9,699 nt of DNA from an uncultured Bacteroidales bacterium (GTDB taxonomy: Bacteria > Bacteroidota > Bacteroidia > Bacteroidales > UBA932). Shown here piece by piece: positions 1 through 7,174 of this stretch. The translations under genes were made by a program, and so were the position numbers. The notes under the pieces were generated by a model. The model searched no databases, was not told where the DNA came from, and saw nothing but the letters and a program-made list of their open reading frames with translations. Numbering within the stretch: the stretch's first letter is position 1; each line of letters starts with the position of its first letter. Location: assembly GCA_902488725.1 (NCBI GenBank), contig CABTXO010000038.1:1-9699 (forward strand), read 5' to 3'.

Positions 1-2003
1 GCGAACACCATGTCGAAGATGTTCCCCGCCGCATCGAAACGGAAGCGGCAGCCCGGATAGTCCGCCGAAAGGCGGCCGGAAAGCGCGGACTTGACGGTCT
101 CCAGCGCGTGCAAGTCATCACATTTGATGTAGAGGGTGGTCTCGGAAGGCCCCTGGTCTCCGCTGTGGCTGAGCACGAACTGCTGCGTCCCGACCAACGC
201 GGTCACCTGCCGTCCCTGCTCCCCGATCACCTGCTCGAGTGCGGCCGTCCGTGCCTCGTTCTGCTCCAGCGACAGATGCTCGTTCCAATCGATCTTGAGC
301 AGGGTCTCCGTGTAGGTAATCTCCGGGAGCCGTTCCTTCGGCATGTACCGGAAGCACACGAACGTACCCGCCAGCGCAAGCAGCAGACAGGACCAGGAAA
401 ACCACCTGCGGCGCAGGAACCAGCTCATGGTCCGGTCGTCCCAGCGCTGGAGCGGCTCGTTGAAATTGATCCGGTCCAGCAGCGGATGGCTCCGGAAAGC
501 AGGCTTCTTCCTGTACAACCACCAGTAGTACACCGGGATCACCGTGACGGTGATGACGTAGGAAGTCAGCAGTACGATCGTCACGGCCATCGCCTGGTCG
601 TAGAACAGGGCGCCGGCGATGCCGCTCAGGAACACCAGCGGGAGGAACACCGCGCAGGTCGTGAGCATCGAGCTGAGCATCGGCCCCATGACCTCCTTCG
701 TGCCCTCCAGCACCGCCTCCCGCAGCCGACAGTCCCGCTGCCAGCGGCCCGTGATGTTGTCCACCAGGATGATCGTGTTGTCCGCCATCATGCCCACGCC
801 GAGCAGCAGCCCGGACAGGGAGATGATGTTCAGGGAAAGTCCGAAAGCCTTGAACGCCAGCATCGAAAAGATCAGCGCCGTGGGCATGGTCAGGGACACC
901 AGCGCCGGCGAGCGGAAGTCCCGCATGAACAGGAAGATGACCAGGCAGGCCAGCAGCACCCCGAGCACGATGTTCTGGATGAGGTTGTGGATGGAATATT
1001 CCAGCAGCTGCGTCTGGTCCCGCGTCACTTCGAAGTGCACCTCGGGGTAGTCCCACTCAAAGTACCGGAGCTGCCTGTCCATGGCTTTCCGCAGGTCCGA
1101 CATCCGGGCGTCGCTCTGCTTGATGACCGCCATGCAGATGGCCGGTTTTCCGCCCGAGCGGACCATTCCGGTCCGTTTCGCCGGATGCTCGACGACCCGT
1201 GCCACGTCCTTGATCTGCAGCATCCGGCCGGCCGTCTTGAACCACACGTTCTCGATGTCGTGCAGGTCCCCGGCATAGCTCTGGAACTTCACGTTGTAGC
1301 GGTACTGTCCGTCGCGGATGGTCAGGCTCCCGAGCTGGACGTTGGCTCCGTTCACCACGGATTCGAATCCCCTGAGGTCCATGCCCATCTGCAGCAGCTT
1401 CTCCTTGTCCGGGATGATCAGAATCTCGGGGCTCACCCCGCCGCTCGCATCCACCATCGCGACCTCGTCGAGCTGTTCGATTCGCTTGCTGACCACCTCC
1501 CGCGCGAAGCGGCTCATCTCCGTGAAAGCGGCGGAAACAGGGAAGAGCGGATCTTCCGGCGAGGAAGCGTCCTTCTTCAGGGTCATGTCGACATAGAAGG
1601 CCGGGATGTCCGTCGCGCTGGCTTTCAGCACCTTGGGCCGGGGGATGTTCGGCAGGGAGGACAGGGACCGGTCGATCTTCTCGTTCACTTCGATGAAGAG
1701 GTAGTCGATGTCCGCCCCGTGGTTGAACGTCAGCTTGACCGTTCCGCTCCCGTCCCGCGACTCCGTGGTCAGGTTCTCCAGCGCGCCGATCTGGATCAGC
1801 TGCTGGCGCAGCGGATTCACCACGGCCTCGTCCACTTCCCGCGCAGAGAGGTTCGGCGCATCGACCTGCACCGTCACGTAGGGAATCTGCACGTTCGGAA
1901 TGAGCGAGACCGGCAGCCGGCCGATGCTGACCACGCCCAGCACGACGATGACCAGAAGCGCCATCGTCACCGTGATCGGTCTGTCGAGCAGGGTCTTGAG
2001 CAT
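1..2003 (-). CDS. RND efflux transporter permease subunit, 3' end missing (runs off the window)
   Basis: Inner-membrane proton-driven pump of a tripartite RND efflux system. It would work with the adaptor and TolC-like channel encoded immediately upstream. The ATG at 2003-2001 opens a frame that stays open to base 1: 667 complete codons out of roughly 1000-1050 usual for the family. Visible landmarks: TM1 at about residues 12-30; the hallmark stretch RLPVSLIPNV at 29-38; porter domain about 40-330 with SAREVDEAVVNPLRQQL, FIEVNEKID and KASATDIPAFY; TM2-TM6 from about 340 to 495; TM4 motif GVGMMADNTI at 402-411; TM7 near 535-552; then the start of the second periplasmic loop. In TM4 the two adjacent aspartates known from AcrB appear as Asp408-Asn409, which I recall as common in this Bacteroidota branch. 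It starts 9 bp after the adaptor stop, with no clear Shine-Dalgarno. Family assignment is firm; the substrate (drug, metabolite or lipid) is unknown. Confidence 0.96.
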   Translation of the reverse strand, partial: MLKTLLDRPITVTMALLVIVVLGVVSIGRLPVSLIPNVQIPYVTVQVDAPNLSAREVDEAVVNPLRQQLIQIGALENLTTESRDGSGTVKLTFNHGADIDYLFIEVNEKIDRSLSSLPNIPRPKVLKASATDIPAFYVDMTLKKDASSPEDPLFPVSAAFTEMSRFAREVVSKRIEQLDEVAMVDASGGVSPEILIIPDKEKLLQMGMDLRGFESVVNGANVQLGSLTIRDGQYRYNVKFQSYAGDLHDIENVWFKTAGRMLQIKDVARVVEHPAKRTGMVRSGGKPAICMAVIKQSDARMSDLRKAMDRQLRYFEWDYPEVHFEVTRDQTQLLEYSIHNLIQNIVLGVLLACLVIFLFMRDFRSPALVSLTMPTALIFSMLAFKAFGLSLNIISLSGLLLGVGMMADNTIILVDNITGRWQRDCRLREAVLEGTKEVMGPMLSSMLTTCAVFLPLVFLSGIAGALFYDQAMAVTIVLLTSYVITVTVIPVYYWWLYRKKPAFRSHPLLDRINFNEPLQRWDDRTMSWFLRRRWFSWSCLLLALAGTFVCFRYMPKERLPEITYTETLLKIDWNEHLSLEQNEARTAALEQVIGEQGRQVTALVGTQQFVLSHSGDQGPSETTLYIKCDDLHALETVKSALSGRLSADYPGCRFRFDAAGNIFDMVF

Positions 2004-2012
2004 CGCGAGAGA

Positions 2013-3098
2013 CTATTTCGACACCAGCACGACATCCGAATTGTCGGCCAGGTTCAGGTTGCCGGACACGATCACCCGGTCCCCTTCCTTCAATTCCGCG
2101 CCACGGTCTTCATTTGCCATGACCGCATGAGAATCCCCGCTGGACGCCAGGATCTTGACGTACGTCCAGTGGGCCTTGCCGTCGTCCGTGTAGGTGAAAA
2201 GCACGTCCAAGTTGTCCCGGATCACGACCGCGCTCTTGGGCACGACCAACTGTCCCGGAACCGACCGTTCAACCACCACCTTCACGTTCATCCCGTCGAT
2301 CAGCTGCCCGTCACCCCGGACCCGCGCCCGGACGGAGACCTGTCCGTTCCGGTCCACGAGCGGATTGACGGAGGTGATCCGGCCCGTAATCGTCCGGTCG
2401 GAAGCCCCGAACGGGGTCACCTGCACCACCTGCCCGACCTCCACGAACGACCATTCGTTCTCCATGACCGTGAAGTCCACATCGAAGGCGCTGTCGTCGA
2501 TCAGCGTGCAGAAATTACCGTTTGCGTGGTCGAAGCGCTTCAGCTTGATGTCCGCCACCCGGCCGGAAAAGGGGGCGCGGAGGGCCGTCGTGCCCTGCTC
2601 GTAGCGCGCCCGCGCCAGACCGATCACGGCGGCGTTGTAGCCGGACCGCATTTTGGCCGTCGCCAGCACTTCCTTCGGCACGAGCGAAGTGTCCCGGGCC
2701 GGATAGCCCTGGCCTGCCAGCACGTCGTAGAGTTCCAGTTCCGCCCGACGCATGGCGTTCTCCGCCGATTCCAGGGACAGTCCGATGTCCTCGCGGGACA
2801 GAGTGGCGATGGTCGCGCCCCGCCCGATCCGCTGCCCGTTCTGTACGAATATGTCCGCGATCACGCCGCTCGAATTGAAACTGAGGGCGGCCCGCTGCAC
2901 GGCGGACAGCCGCCCGTTTGAAAGCAGCTGCCGGTGGAAGTCGGTCTTCTGCAGGGTAATGACCTCCACCTCGTTCACCTGCGGTTTGTAGGTCAGCTTG
3001 CCGTCGTCCTTCGCGGTCTCTTTCGCGGCTTGCTTGCAGGAGACCAGTGCGGCGGACAGCAGCAGGAATGTCAATGTTCTGGGAATATGCATATTCAT
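2013..3098 (-). CDS. RND efflux periplasmic adaptor subunit (membrane fusion lipoprotein)
   Basis: Periplasmic adaptor that links the RND permease to the TolC-like channel; 361 residues from the ATG at 3098-3096. That start gives a clean lipoprotein signal (MNMHIP, then a hydrophobic run, then the lipobox ALVSC with Cys21). A longer open frame back to 3353 only reads through the preceding TolC gene and encodes no signal peptide, so it is rejected. Domains in order: first lipoyl half about 70-100 (SSGVIADIFVQNGQRIGRGA), a short helical hairpin about 104-170, second lipoyl half about 172-190 (TALRAPFSGRVADIKL), beta-barrel about 200-277, membrane-proximal domain about 285-361 (VPKSAVVIRD, then EGDRVIVSGN). 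Its ATG overlaps the TolC stop as ATGA, implying translational coupling. Being a lipoprotein, it should be anchored in the inner membrane through lipidated Cys21. Confidence 0.95.
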   Translation of the reverse strand: MNMHIPRTLTFLLLSAALVSCKQAAKETAKDDGKLTYKPQVNEVEVITLQKTDFHRQLLSNGRLSAVQRAALSFNSSGVIADIFVQNGQRIGRGATIATLSREDIGLSLESAENAMRRAELELYDVLAGQGYPARDTSLVPKEVLATAKMRSGYNAAVIGLARARYEQGTTALRAPFSGRVADIKLKRFDHANGNFCTLIDDSAFDVDFTVMENEWSFVEVGQVVQVTPFGASDRTITGRITSVNPLVDRNGQVSVRARVRGDGQLIDGMNVKVVVERSVPGQLVVPKSAVVIRDNLDVLFTYTDDGKAHWTYVKILASSGDSHAVMANEDRGAELKEGDRVIVSGNLNLADNSDVVLVSK

Positions 3099-4579
3099 GG
3101 CTGGTTGATCATTTCCCCGAAGGAGACGTCGAGGTCCTTGCCCCCGATGAAATCGTACAGGGCGATGCGGCGCAGGCCGTAGTAGTAATTCCAGTAATTG
3201 CTCAGGTCCGAGATGTACCTGCGCACGGCCGCGTCCTTTTCGCTCTGGGCGTTGTTCAGTTCGAGCACAGAGGCGTTGCCCCGGCGGAACTTCTCCATCA
3301 TCAGGGTGTACCGCTCTTCGGCCACCTCCTTCGCCCGACGGGACGAGTGGCACTGCTGCCGCTGACTGTTGAACTGCCCCACGGCGGTAAAGATCTGGCG
3401 GCGGTAGTCGTTCTCGCTCTGCTGCACCTGCGCGCGGGCGACCTCTTCAGCCGCCTTCGCCCGCTGCACGCGTCCCCGGCCCAGTCCCCAGTCGAAGATC
3501 GGGACGTTGAAGGAAAGCCCCAGGACCTCCTGGTTGAGGGGATTCTGATAGACGGCCGGCAGTTCCGGCGCCGTGTTGGACAAGCCGAAGCGGGCGTTGA
3601 ACGACATGCTGATTCCCCGGTCGGCCTTCGCGCGGGCGACCGCAGACTCTGCATTCAGCAGCTTGATGTCGTTCAGCAGATCGAAAGTGGAGTTGTCCAG
3701 TGCCTTCCGCATGACCATGTCGTAGTCCATCAGGACATCCGGCAGCCTCTCTTCCAGCACCGGGTCGGCTTCGAACGATTCGTCGTAGCCCAGCAGGGAG
3801 TTCAGGATCATCCGGGCCTCCCGCACGCGGATGGAAGATTCGTTGATCGAGATGCTGTCGTTCAGCATCCGCAGCTCCAGCTGGAGATATTCATCCCGGG
3901 TCACGCTGCCGAGCTTCATCCGCTCGGCCGCAACGGAACGCATCGTTCCCGTGTTCAGGTAGTTGGTCTGTGCAACCTCCTGGTTCATCTGCGCCAGGAG
4001 CAGGTTGAAGTAGGCGGAGACGGTGCGGATGTTGATCTGCTCCATGTTCTCGATGTACGTCCGCTTGCCGACTTCATATTCCTTGGGCGAGATGAGCTTG
4101 TCCCATTTGAACCGGTTGTAGGAAAAGAGAGGCTGGCGGTAGGACACGGTGATCGGCTGGGCATACCAGGTCAGCTTGCGGTTCGTGCCGAACTGGTCGA
4201 TGCGCGAGAGGTCCGAATAGACGGACAGGGTGCCTCCGCTGAAAGTCAGGTTCTGGGACAGGGCGAGCCCTAGGCTGTTCTGCAGGTTGTAGGAGTTGGC
4301 GTAGACCATCTCGCCGGTGCCCGGGTCCTGCAGCAGCGCAAGGGACCGGTCGAAATTGAGGAGATTGCCGTAGAGCCGCAGCGACGGAAGCCGGCTCGCC
4401 TGGTACGAACGCCAGGCCCAATAGGTCGAGACGAAGGCATGCTTCGCCTGCAGCGCGGCCACCGACCGCGTCCGGGCCGTCTCGATCGCCTCCGACAGCG
4501 TCAGCCGCTGGGCGGACACCGGCACTTGAACCGCCAGGAACAGCAGCCCCATACAGAATCCCGTTCTTGCGCGTATCAT
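3095..4579 (-). CDS. TolC-family outer membrane efflux protein
   Basis: Outer-membrane channel of the tripartite efflux system; 494 residues from the ATG at 4579-4577. The N-terminus MIRARTGFCMGLLFLAVQVPVSA is a classic signal peptide, with cleavage probably after Ala23, just before QRLTLSEAI, the usual first helix of OEP-family proteins. Two OEP repeats can be seen, about 25-270 and 290-475, with long alpha-helical stretches. Family-type signatures include VPIFDWG at 359-365 followed by an Ala/Gln/Glu-rich helix, and FRRGNASVLELNNAQ near 431-445 before the last helix. A frame extension to a TTG at 4606-4604 is unlikely because that codon lies inside the promoter-like element and would add a charged, non-signal N-terminus. 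It is the first gene of the efflux operon and has no evident Shine-Dalgarno. Its stop codon overlaps the adaptor start. Confidence 0.95.
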   Translation of the reverse strand: MIRARTGFCMGLLFLAVQVPVSAQRLTLSEAIETARTRSVAALQAKHAFVSTYWAWRSYQASRLPSLRLYGNLLNFDRSLALLQDPGTGEMVYANSYNLQNSLGLALSQNLTFSGGTLSVYSDLSRIDQFGTNRKLTWYAQPITVSYRQPLFSYNRFKWDKLISPKEYEVGKRTYIENMEQINIRTVSAYFNLLLAQMNQEVAQTNYLNTGTMRSVAAERMKLGSVTRDEYLQLELRMLNDSISINESSIRVREARMILNSLLGYDESFEADPVLEERLPDVLMDYDMVMRKALDNSTFDLLNDIKLLNAESAVARAKADRGISMSFNARFGLSNTAPELPAVYQNPLNQEVLGLSFNVPIFDWGLGRGRVQRAKAAEEVARAQVQQSENDYRRQIFTAVGQFNSQRQQCHSSRRAKEVAEERYTLMMEKFRRGNASVLELNNAQSEKDAAVRRYISDLSNYWNYYYGLRRIALYDFIGGKDLDVSFGEMINQP

Positions 4580-4603
4580 GTCCGAATCAAGTCGTTGGTT
4601 GTT

Positions 4604-4612
4604 CAAATTATA
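4604..4612 (-). promoter_or_regulatory. Promoter-like element TATAATTTG upstream of the efflux operon
   Basis: Read on the minus strand, this site is TATAATTTG, resembling both a sigma-70 -10 box and the Bacteroidota -7 element (TAnnTTTG, matched imperfectly). It sits in the only AT-rich stretch of the window, and transcription would begin roughly 18 nt before the TolC ATG at 4579. I see no convincing -33 TTTG or -35 TTGACA at the right distance, so this is a candidate only. Confidence 0.45.
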
Positions 4613-4631
4613 AAGGTAGTGATTTTTTCCC

Positions 4632-4652
4632 GATTCACATCACAATCTTCAC
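4632..4652 (-). repeat. Three GTGA repeats in the gap upstream of the efflux promoter
   Basis: On the minus strand this 21-bp stretch holds GTGA three times (GTGAAGATT, GTGAT, GTGAATC), including the imperfect dyad GATT-N8-AATC. It lies about 20-40 bp upstream of the promoter-like TATAATTTG, a position typical for an activator or repressor site. No regulator gene is in the window and the repeat is short, so a regulatory role is inference and chance is possible. Confidence 0.25.
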
Positions 4653-4667
4653 TTTTCGGCTGTTTGC

Positions 4668-6464
4668 TCATTTTCCGCTGCTGTCGGCACCCGCCAGGAA
4701 ATTTCGGGCATATTCCTGCATGTCCGCGGTTGCGACGGACCGGATCCTCGGTCTTGCGGACACGATCCGGGCCGCAACAGCCCGGGCTTTCTCCTCCATG
4801 CCGTTCCGCTCGTACAGCTGCAGGAGCCGGTGCAACGGATAGAGCTTGCGCGGCGCCATCCGGTGGGCGGTCCGGTAAGACTGCTCGGCAAGGCAGACCG
4901 CTCCGAGGTCCGCATAGTTGTCGCCCATAGTCAGCGGGAACATGTTGTCACTGCTCACTTCCCTCCCCATGCGCAAGGCTGCGTTGCTGTCGTTGTACCG
5001 CCCGGCGTCCCGCAGCGCAAGCGCACGGTCGTACAAGCAGCGGGGATTGTCTGACAAAAGTTCTTCCCATTCCCTGGCGTCGCCGTCGGTGACAGGACTG
5101 CCCGAGCGGAACGCCCGCACCGCCTCAATCTTTTTCGTGATTCTTGAATATGCCGACGGGAGGAAGAAACCCGCCGCCAGACAGAGGCAGAGGGCGGCGA
5201 CCACATTCCCGCCCCGTCCCGCACGCGCAGGTTGCGGACACCCGCCCGACACGCTCCGCTCCAGATTCGCAGCCCTTGCAACGAAGAGTACCGCGAGCAC
5301 GCGGAACGGGAGGAGCGCAAAGGGGTAGGAAGCCAGCGAGCAGATCAGCAGGGCCAGCCAGCCGTAGGCCAGTTCATCCCTGCGTTTCAGAAGCCTGAGG
5401 ACGGACAACACGGCGATGGCGACGAAAAACAGCATGCCGATCACCCCCTGCTCCACCCCCACGCCAAGCAGTTCATTGAAGGGGTACTCGGGTGCTCCCG
5501 CCACATCCGCGAAAGCGGAGCCCGGATGGCGGGCGAAAAAGTCCGCCTGCTGCGTCCCGTACACACTGAGGAAGCTGCCGACTCCGTGTCCGGTCACCGG
5601 ACGCTTTGCGATTGCCTGCGACGAAACCAGCCAGATCAGCACTCGTCCGTCGGCGGATCCGCGTTTCAGGAAATAAAGCCCTGCCGCCCCGGCGAGCAGC
5701 AGCGGGATAGCCCAGCGCAAGGCACGCACGCCACCCTTCATCCGGTTTCGCCACAAAGCGACCAGGAGCACGGCCGCAAGGGCGACGAAGGCTGCACGGC
5801 TGAACGTCGCAGGAAGGGCGACGGCGCAGCACAAAGCCGCAAGCACGCAAAGCGAACGGAGCAGAGCGGCACAACTCTTTCTCCACGGCTTGGACCGGCG
5901 GAAGAGGCCGAGTGCTCGTCTCCGCCACCAATAGATGCCGCAGATGCAGATGACCATGACCAAATAGATGGAATACGGACCCGGATTGAAGAGGGTGCCC
6001 GTGATGCGGAACCGCCAATGATGTGCGGGTGTCAAGCCGTACAGTTGTGTCAGGCCCAGCATGCTCTGGAATGTTCCGAACACCGCGAGTCCCGCCACCA
6101 GCAGCTTCCCGGAAAGGCGATCCCCCTGCAGCGTCAGCCGGAGCGCACAGTACAGAAAGAACATCTCCGCGCAGGACACGAAATTTCGGCCCGACGGGCT
6201 GTCCGAAAGGAACCACCAGTTGTAGAAGATGTAGGCGCACCAGCCCAGAACGAGGAAATCCAGGATGTTCCACCGAATCCGCCTGATTCCGAAAAGAGCC
6301 GCCAGGAATCCGGCCGGAACGAGTGCCGCAAGTATCTTGAGAAAGAGCAGATCCGCAGCCGAATAGTAATTGTAGCTGCGCTGGACCGTGACCCACAGCA
6401 ACACGAGCGGGATGAGCGTTCCGCAGGCAAGGCTGCAGAAACGAAAGATTCCGGTTCTTCTCAT
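4668..6464 (-). CDS. O-antigen ligase (Wzy/WaaL/PglL-like) membrane protein with C-terminal TPR-like tail
   Basis: Polytopic inner-membrane protein of the Wzy_C superfamily; 598 residues. Members polymerise O-antigen or transfer lipid-linked glycans to lipid A or protein on the periplasmic side. Seen: about a dozen hydrophobic segments from residue 9 to about 438; family motifs GTLFNPGPYSIYL (156-168), FSRAAF (221-226), Arg274 and Trp278 followed by RPVTGHGVGSF (288-298), and PFNELLGVGVEQGVIG (328-343). The tail, about 463-593, carries TPR-like helices (YDRALALRDAGRYNDSNAAL, then LAEQSYRTAHRMAP). The loop usually written H-N-x-x-L reads Phe-Asn here, so the usual histidine seems absent. The ATG at 6464 is chosen because it overlaps the signal peptidase stop as ATGA and follows a strong AGGGGGT; the frame extends to a TTG at 6500. 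No other glycan genes are nearby, so its acceptor is unknown. Confidence 0.85.
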   Translation of the reverse strand: MRRTGIFRFCSLACGTLIPLVLLWVTVQRSYNYYSAADLLFLKILAALVPAGFLAALFGIRRIRWNILDFLVLGWCAYIFYNWWFLSDSPSGRNFVSCAEMFFLYCALRLTLQGDRLSGKLLVAGLAVFGTFQSMLGLTQLYGLTPAHHWRFRITGTLFNPGPYSIYLVMVICICGIYWWRRRALGLFRRSKPWRKSCAALLRSLCVLAALCCAVALPATFSRAAFVALAAVLLVALWRNRMKGGVRALRWAIPLLLAGAAGLYFLKRGSADGRVLIWLVSSQAIAKRPVTGHGVGSFLSVYGTQQADFFARHPGSAFADVAGAPEYPFNELLGVGVEQGVIGMLFFVAIAVLSVLRLLKRRDELAYGWLALLICSLASYPFALLPFRVLAVLFVARAANLERSVSGGCPQPARAGRGGNVVAALCLCLAAGFFLPSAYSRITKKIEAVRAFRSGSPVTDGDAREWEELLSDNPRCLYDRALALRDAGRYNDSNAALRMGREVSSDNMFPLTMGDNYADLGAVCLAEQSYRTAHRMAPRKLYPLHRLLQLYERNGMEEKARAVAARIVSARPRIRSVATADMQEYARNFLAGADSSGK

Positions 6465-7174
6465 GGCCACCCCCTTTTGAAAAATCGGCTTCGCTTCCAA
6501 TCCCGCGCACCCGTGGCGGGGTCTCGACCATACAAAATCCCGCGGACAATGCCGACGATATATTCTTCGGGGACGAAACCCCAGAAACGGGAATCGTAGG
6601 AATTGCGGACATTGTCGCCTGCCATGAAATAATAGTCATGCGCAAACTGGTGGAGACTGTCTCCTGGAGCAGCCCCCTCGAAGGCGAAGATGTCGCCGTA
6701 ACGGTCGCGCGTCATGTCGTCGATCCGGATCACGTCACCCTTGCGGGGCACGTACAACGGGCCGTAATCCCGGATCGTGTCCGCACGGTAGTTGGTCCGA
6801 AGCGTGTCTCCGGGAACTCCCGTGCAACGCTTCGCATAGACGAAATTGATCTTGAACGAGATTCCTCCCCCGTTCTTGGGAAAGTTGAACACCAGGATGT
6901 CCCCTCTGCGGATCCGCCGCAGTCCCCGGGTCCGCCAGCTCCGCAGCTCCATCCCGTCATGAAAATGAAGGCTTTCGTATATTCTCGCCCCGGAGAGGGT
7001 CTTGTCCACGATCACCCAATCCCCTCTGCGAAACGTCGGGAACATCGAACCCGAAGGGATTTGGAAACGGTCGGCGACAAAGATCCGCCACAGCGCGAAA
7101 AGCCCTACTGCGACCTCGGCAACACCCAGCAGGGTCGCCGCAACCACCAAGATGTTCTTGAAAAGTTTCACCAC
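6461..7174 (-). CDS. lepB: Type I signal peptidase (S26 family), compact accessory form
   Basis: Membrane-anchored serine protease that removes signal peptides on the outer face of the inner membrane; 237 residues. One N-terminal transmembrane segment at about 7-30. S26 boxes are all present: PSGSM with nucleophile Ser43, GDWVIVDK (box C, 51-58), AKRCTGVPGD with general-base Lys115 (box D), and GDNVRNSYDSRFWG (box E, 186-199). The Ser/Lys dyad is intact, so the enzyme should be active. It starts at GTG 7174 (a second GTG follows at 7171) and overlaps the transglutaminase stop by a few bases; GGGAGG at 7183-7188 is its ribosome binding site. It is short and embedded in an accessory operon, which suggests a dedicated peptidase rather than the housekeeping LepB. 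This is inference, and the gene symbol names the family only. Confidence 0.93.
   Translation of the reverse strand: MVKLFKNILVVAATLLGVAEVAVGLFALWRIFVADRFQIPSGSMFPTFRRGDWVIVDKTLSGARIYESLHFHDGMELRSWRTRGLRRIRRGDILVFNFPKNGGGISFKINFVYAKRCTGVPGDTLRTNYRADTIRDYGPLYVPRKGDVIRIDDMTRDRYGDIFAFEGAAPGDSLHQFAHDYYFMAGDNVRNSYDSRFWGFVPEEYIVGIVRGILYGRDPATGARDWKRSRFFKRGWP
6469..6475 (-). promoter_or_regulatory. Shine-Dalgarno-like AGGGGGT deciding the ligase start
   Basis: On the minus strand AAAAGGGGGTGGCC precedes the ATG at 6464-6462 with about 5 nt spacing. Such a purine-rich site is unusual in this window, where most starts lack one, and it supports the ATG over the TTG at 6500. Confidence 0.6.

Larger units (their letters stand above)
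4580..4667. other. Intergenic gap between the envelope module and the efflux operon
   Basis: This is the only non-coding gap of note, 88 bp and clearly more AT-rich than its surroundings. It holds the promoter-like element and the GTGA repeat. I looked for an intrinsic terminator for the upstream operon and found only very weak stems (GTGAT with ATCAC, 15-nt loop, and CCGA with TCGG). Neither is followed by a T-run in the direction of transcription, so partial read-through into the efflux genes is possible. Confidence 0.7.

Noticed and set aside
108..2921. A 937-codon open frame on the plus strand opposite the permease and adaptor genes
   Set aside because: It is antisense to two well-conserved genes, spans their boundary, and its product is rich in His, Arg, Asp, Gln and Pro with no domain. 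This is the typical shadow of GC-biased codon use.
3099..3353. N-terminal extension of the adaptor gene to a start at 3353
   Set aside because: It reads out of frame through the TolC gene with an Arg/Gly/Pro-rich sequence; the lipoprotein signal starts at ATG 3098.
3047..4273. A 408-codon plus-strand open frame opposite the TolC gene
   Set aside because: Antisense shadow of a clear TolC-family gene; no recognisable domain, signal or start context.
4580..4606. TTG start at 4606 for the TolC gene
   Set aside because: It lies within the promoter-like element and adds a charged leader ahead of a good signal peptide that begins at ATG 4579.
4616..4667. Possible intrinsic terminator between the two operons
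   Set aside because: The stems are only 4-5 bp with long loops, and on the minus strand the homopolymer run is A rather than T.
6465..6500. TTG start at 6500 for the ligase gene
   Set aside because: The ATG at 6464 has a strong ribosome binding site and a 4-bp overlap typical of this operon; the added 12 residues are not hydrophobic or family-like.
5232..6599. A 455-codon plus-strand open frame opposite the ligase gene
   Set aside because: Low-complexity, charged translation antisense to a clear membrane protein; no plausible fold.
5473..6645. A 390-codon minus-strand frame overlapping the ligase and signal peptidase genes
   Set aside because: It is out of frame with both strongly supported proteins and crosses their junction; its translation lacks family motifs.
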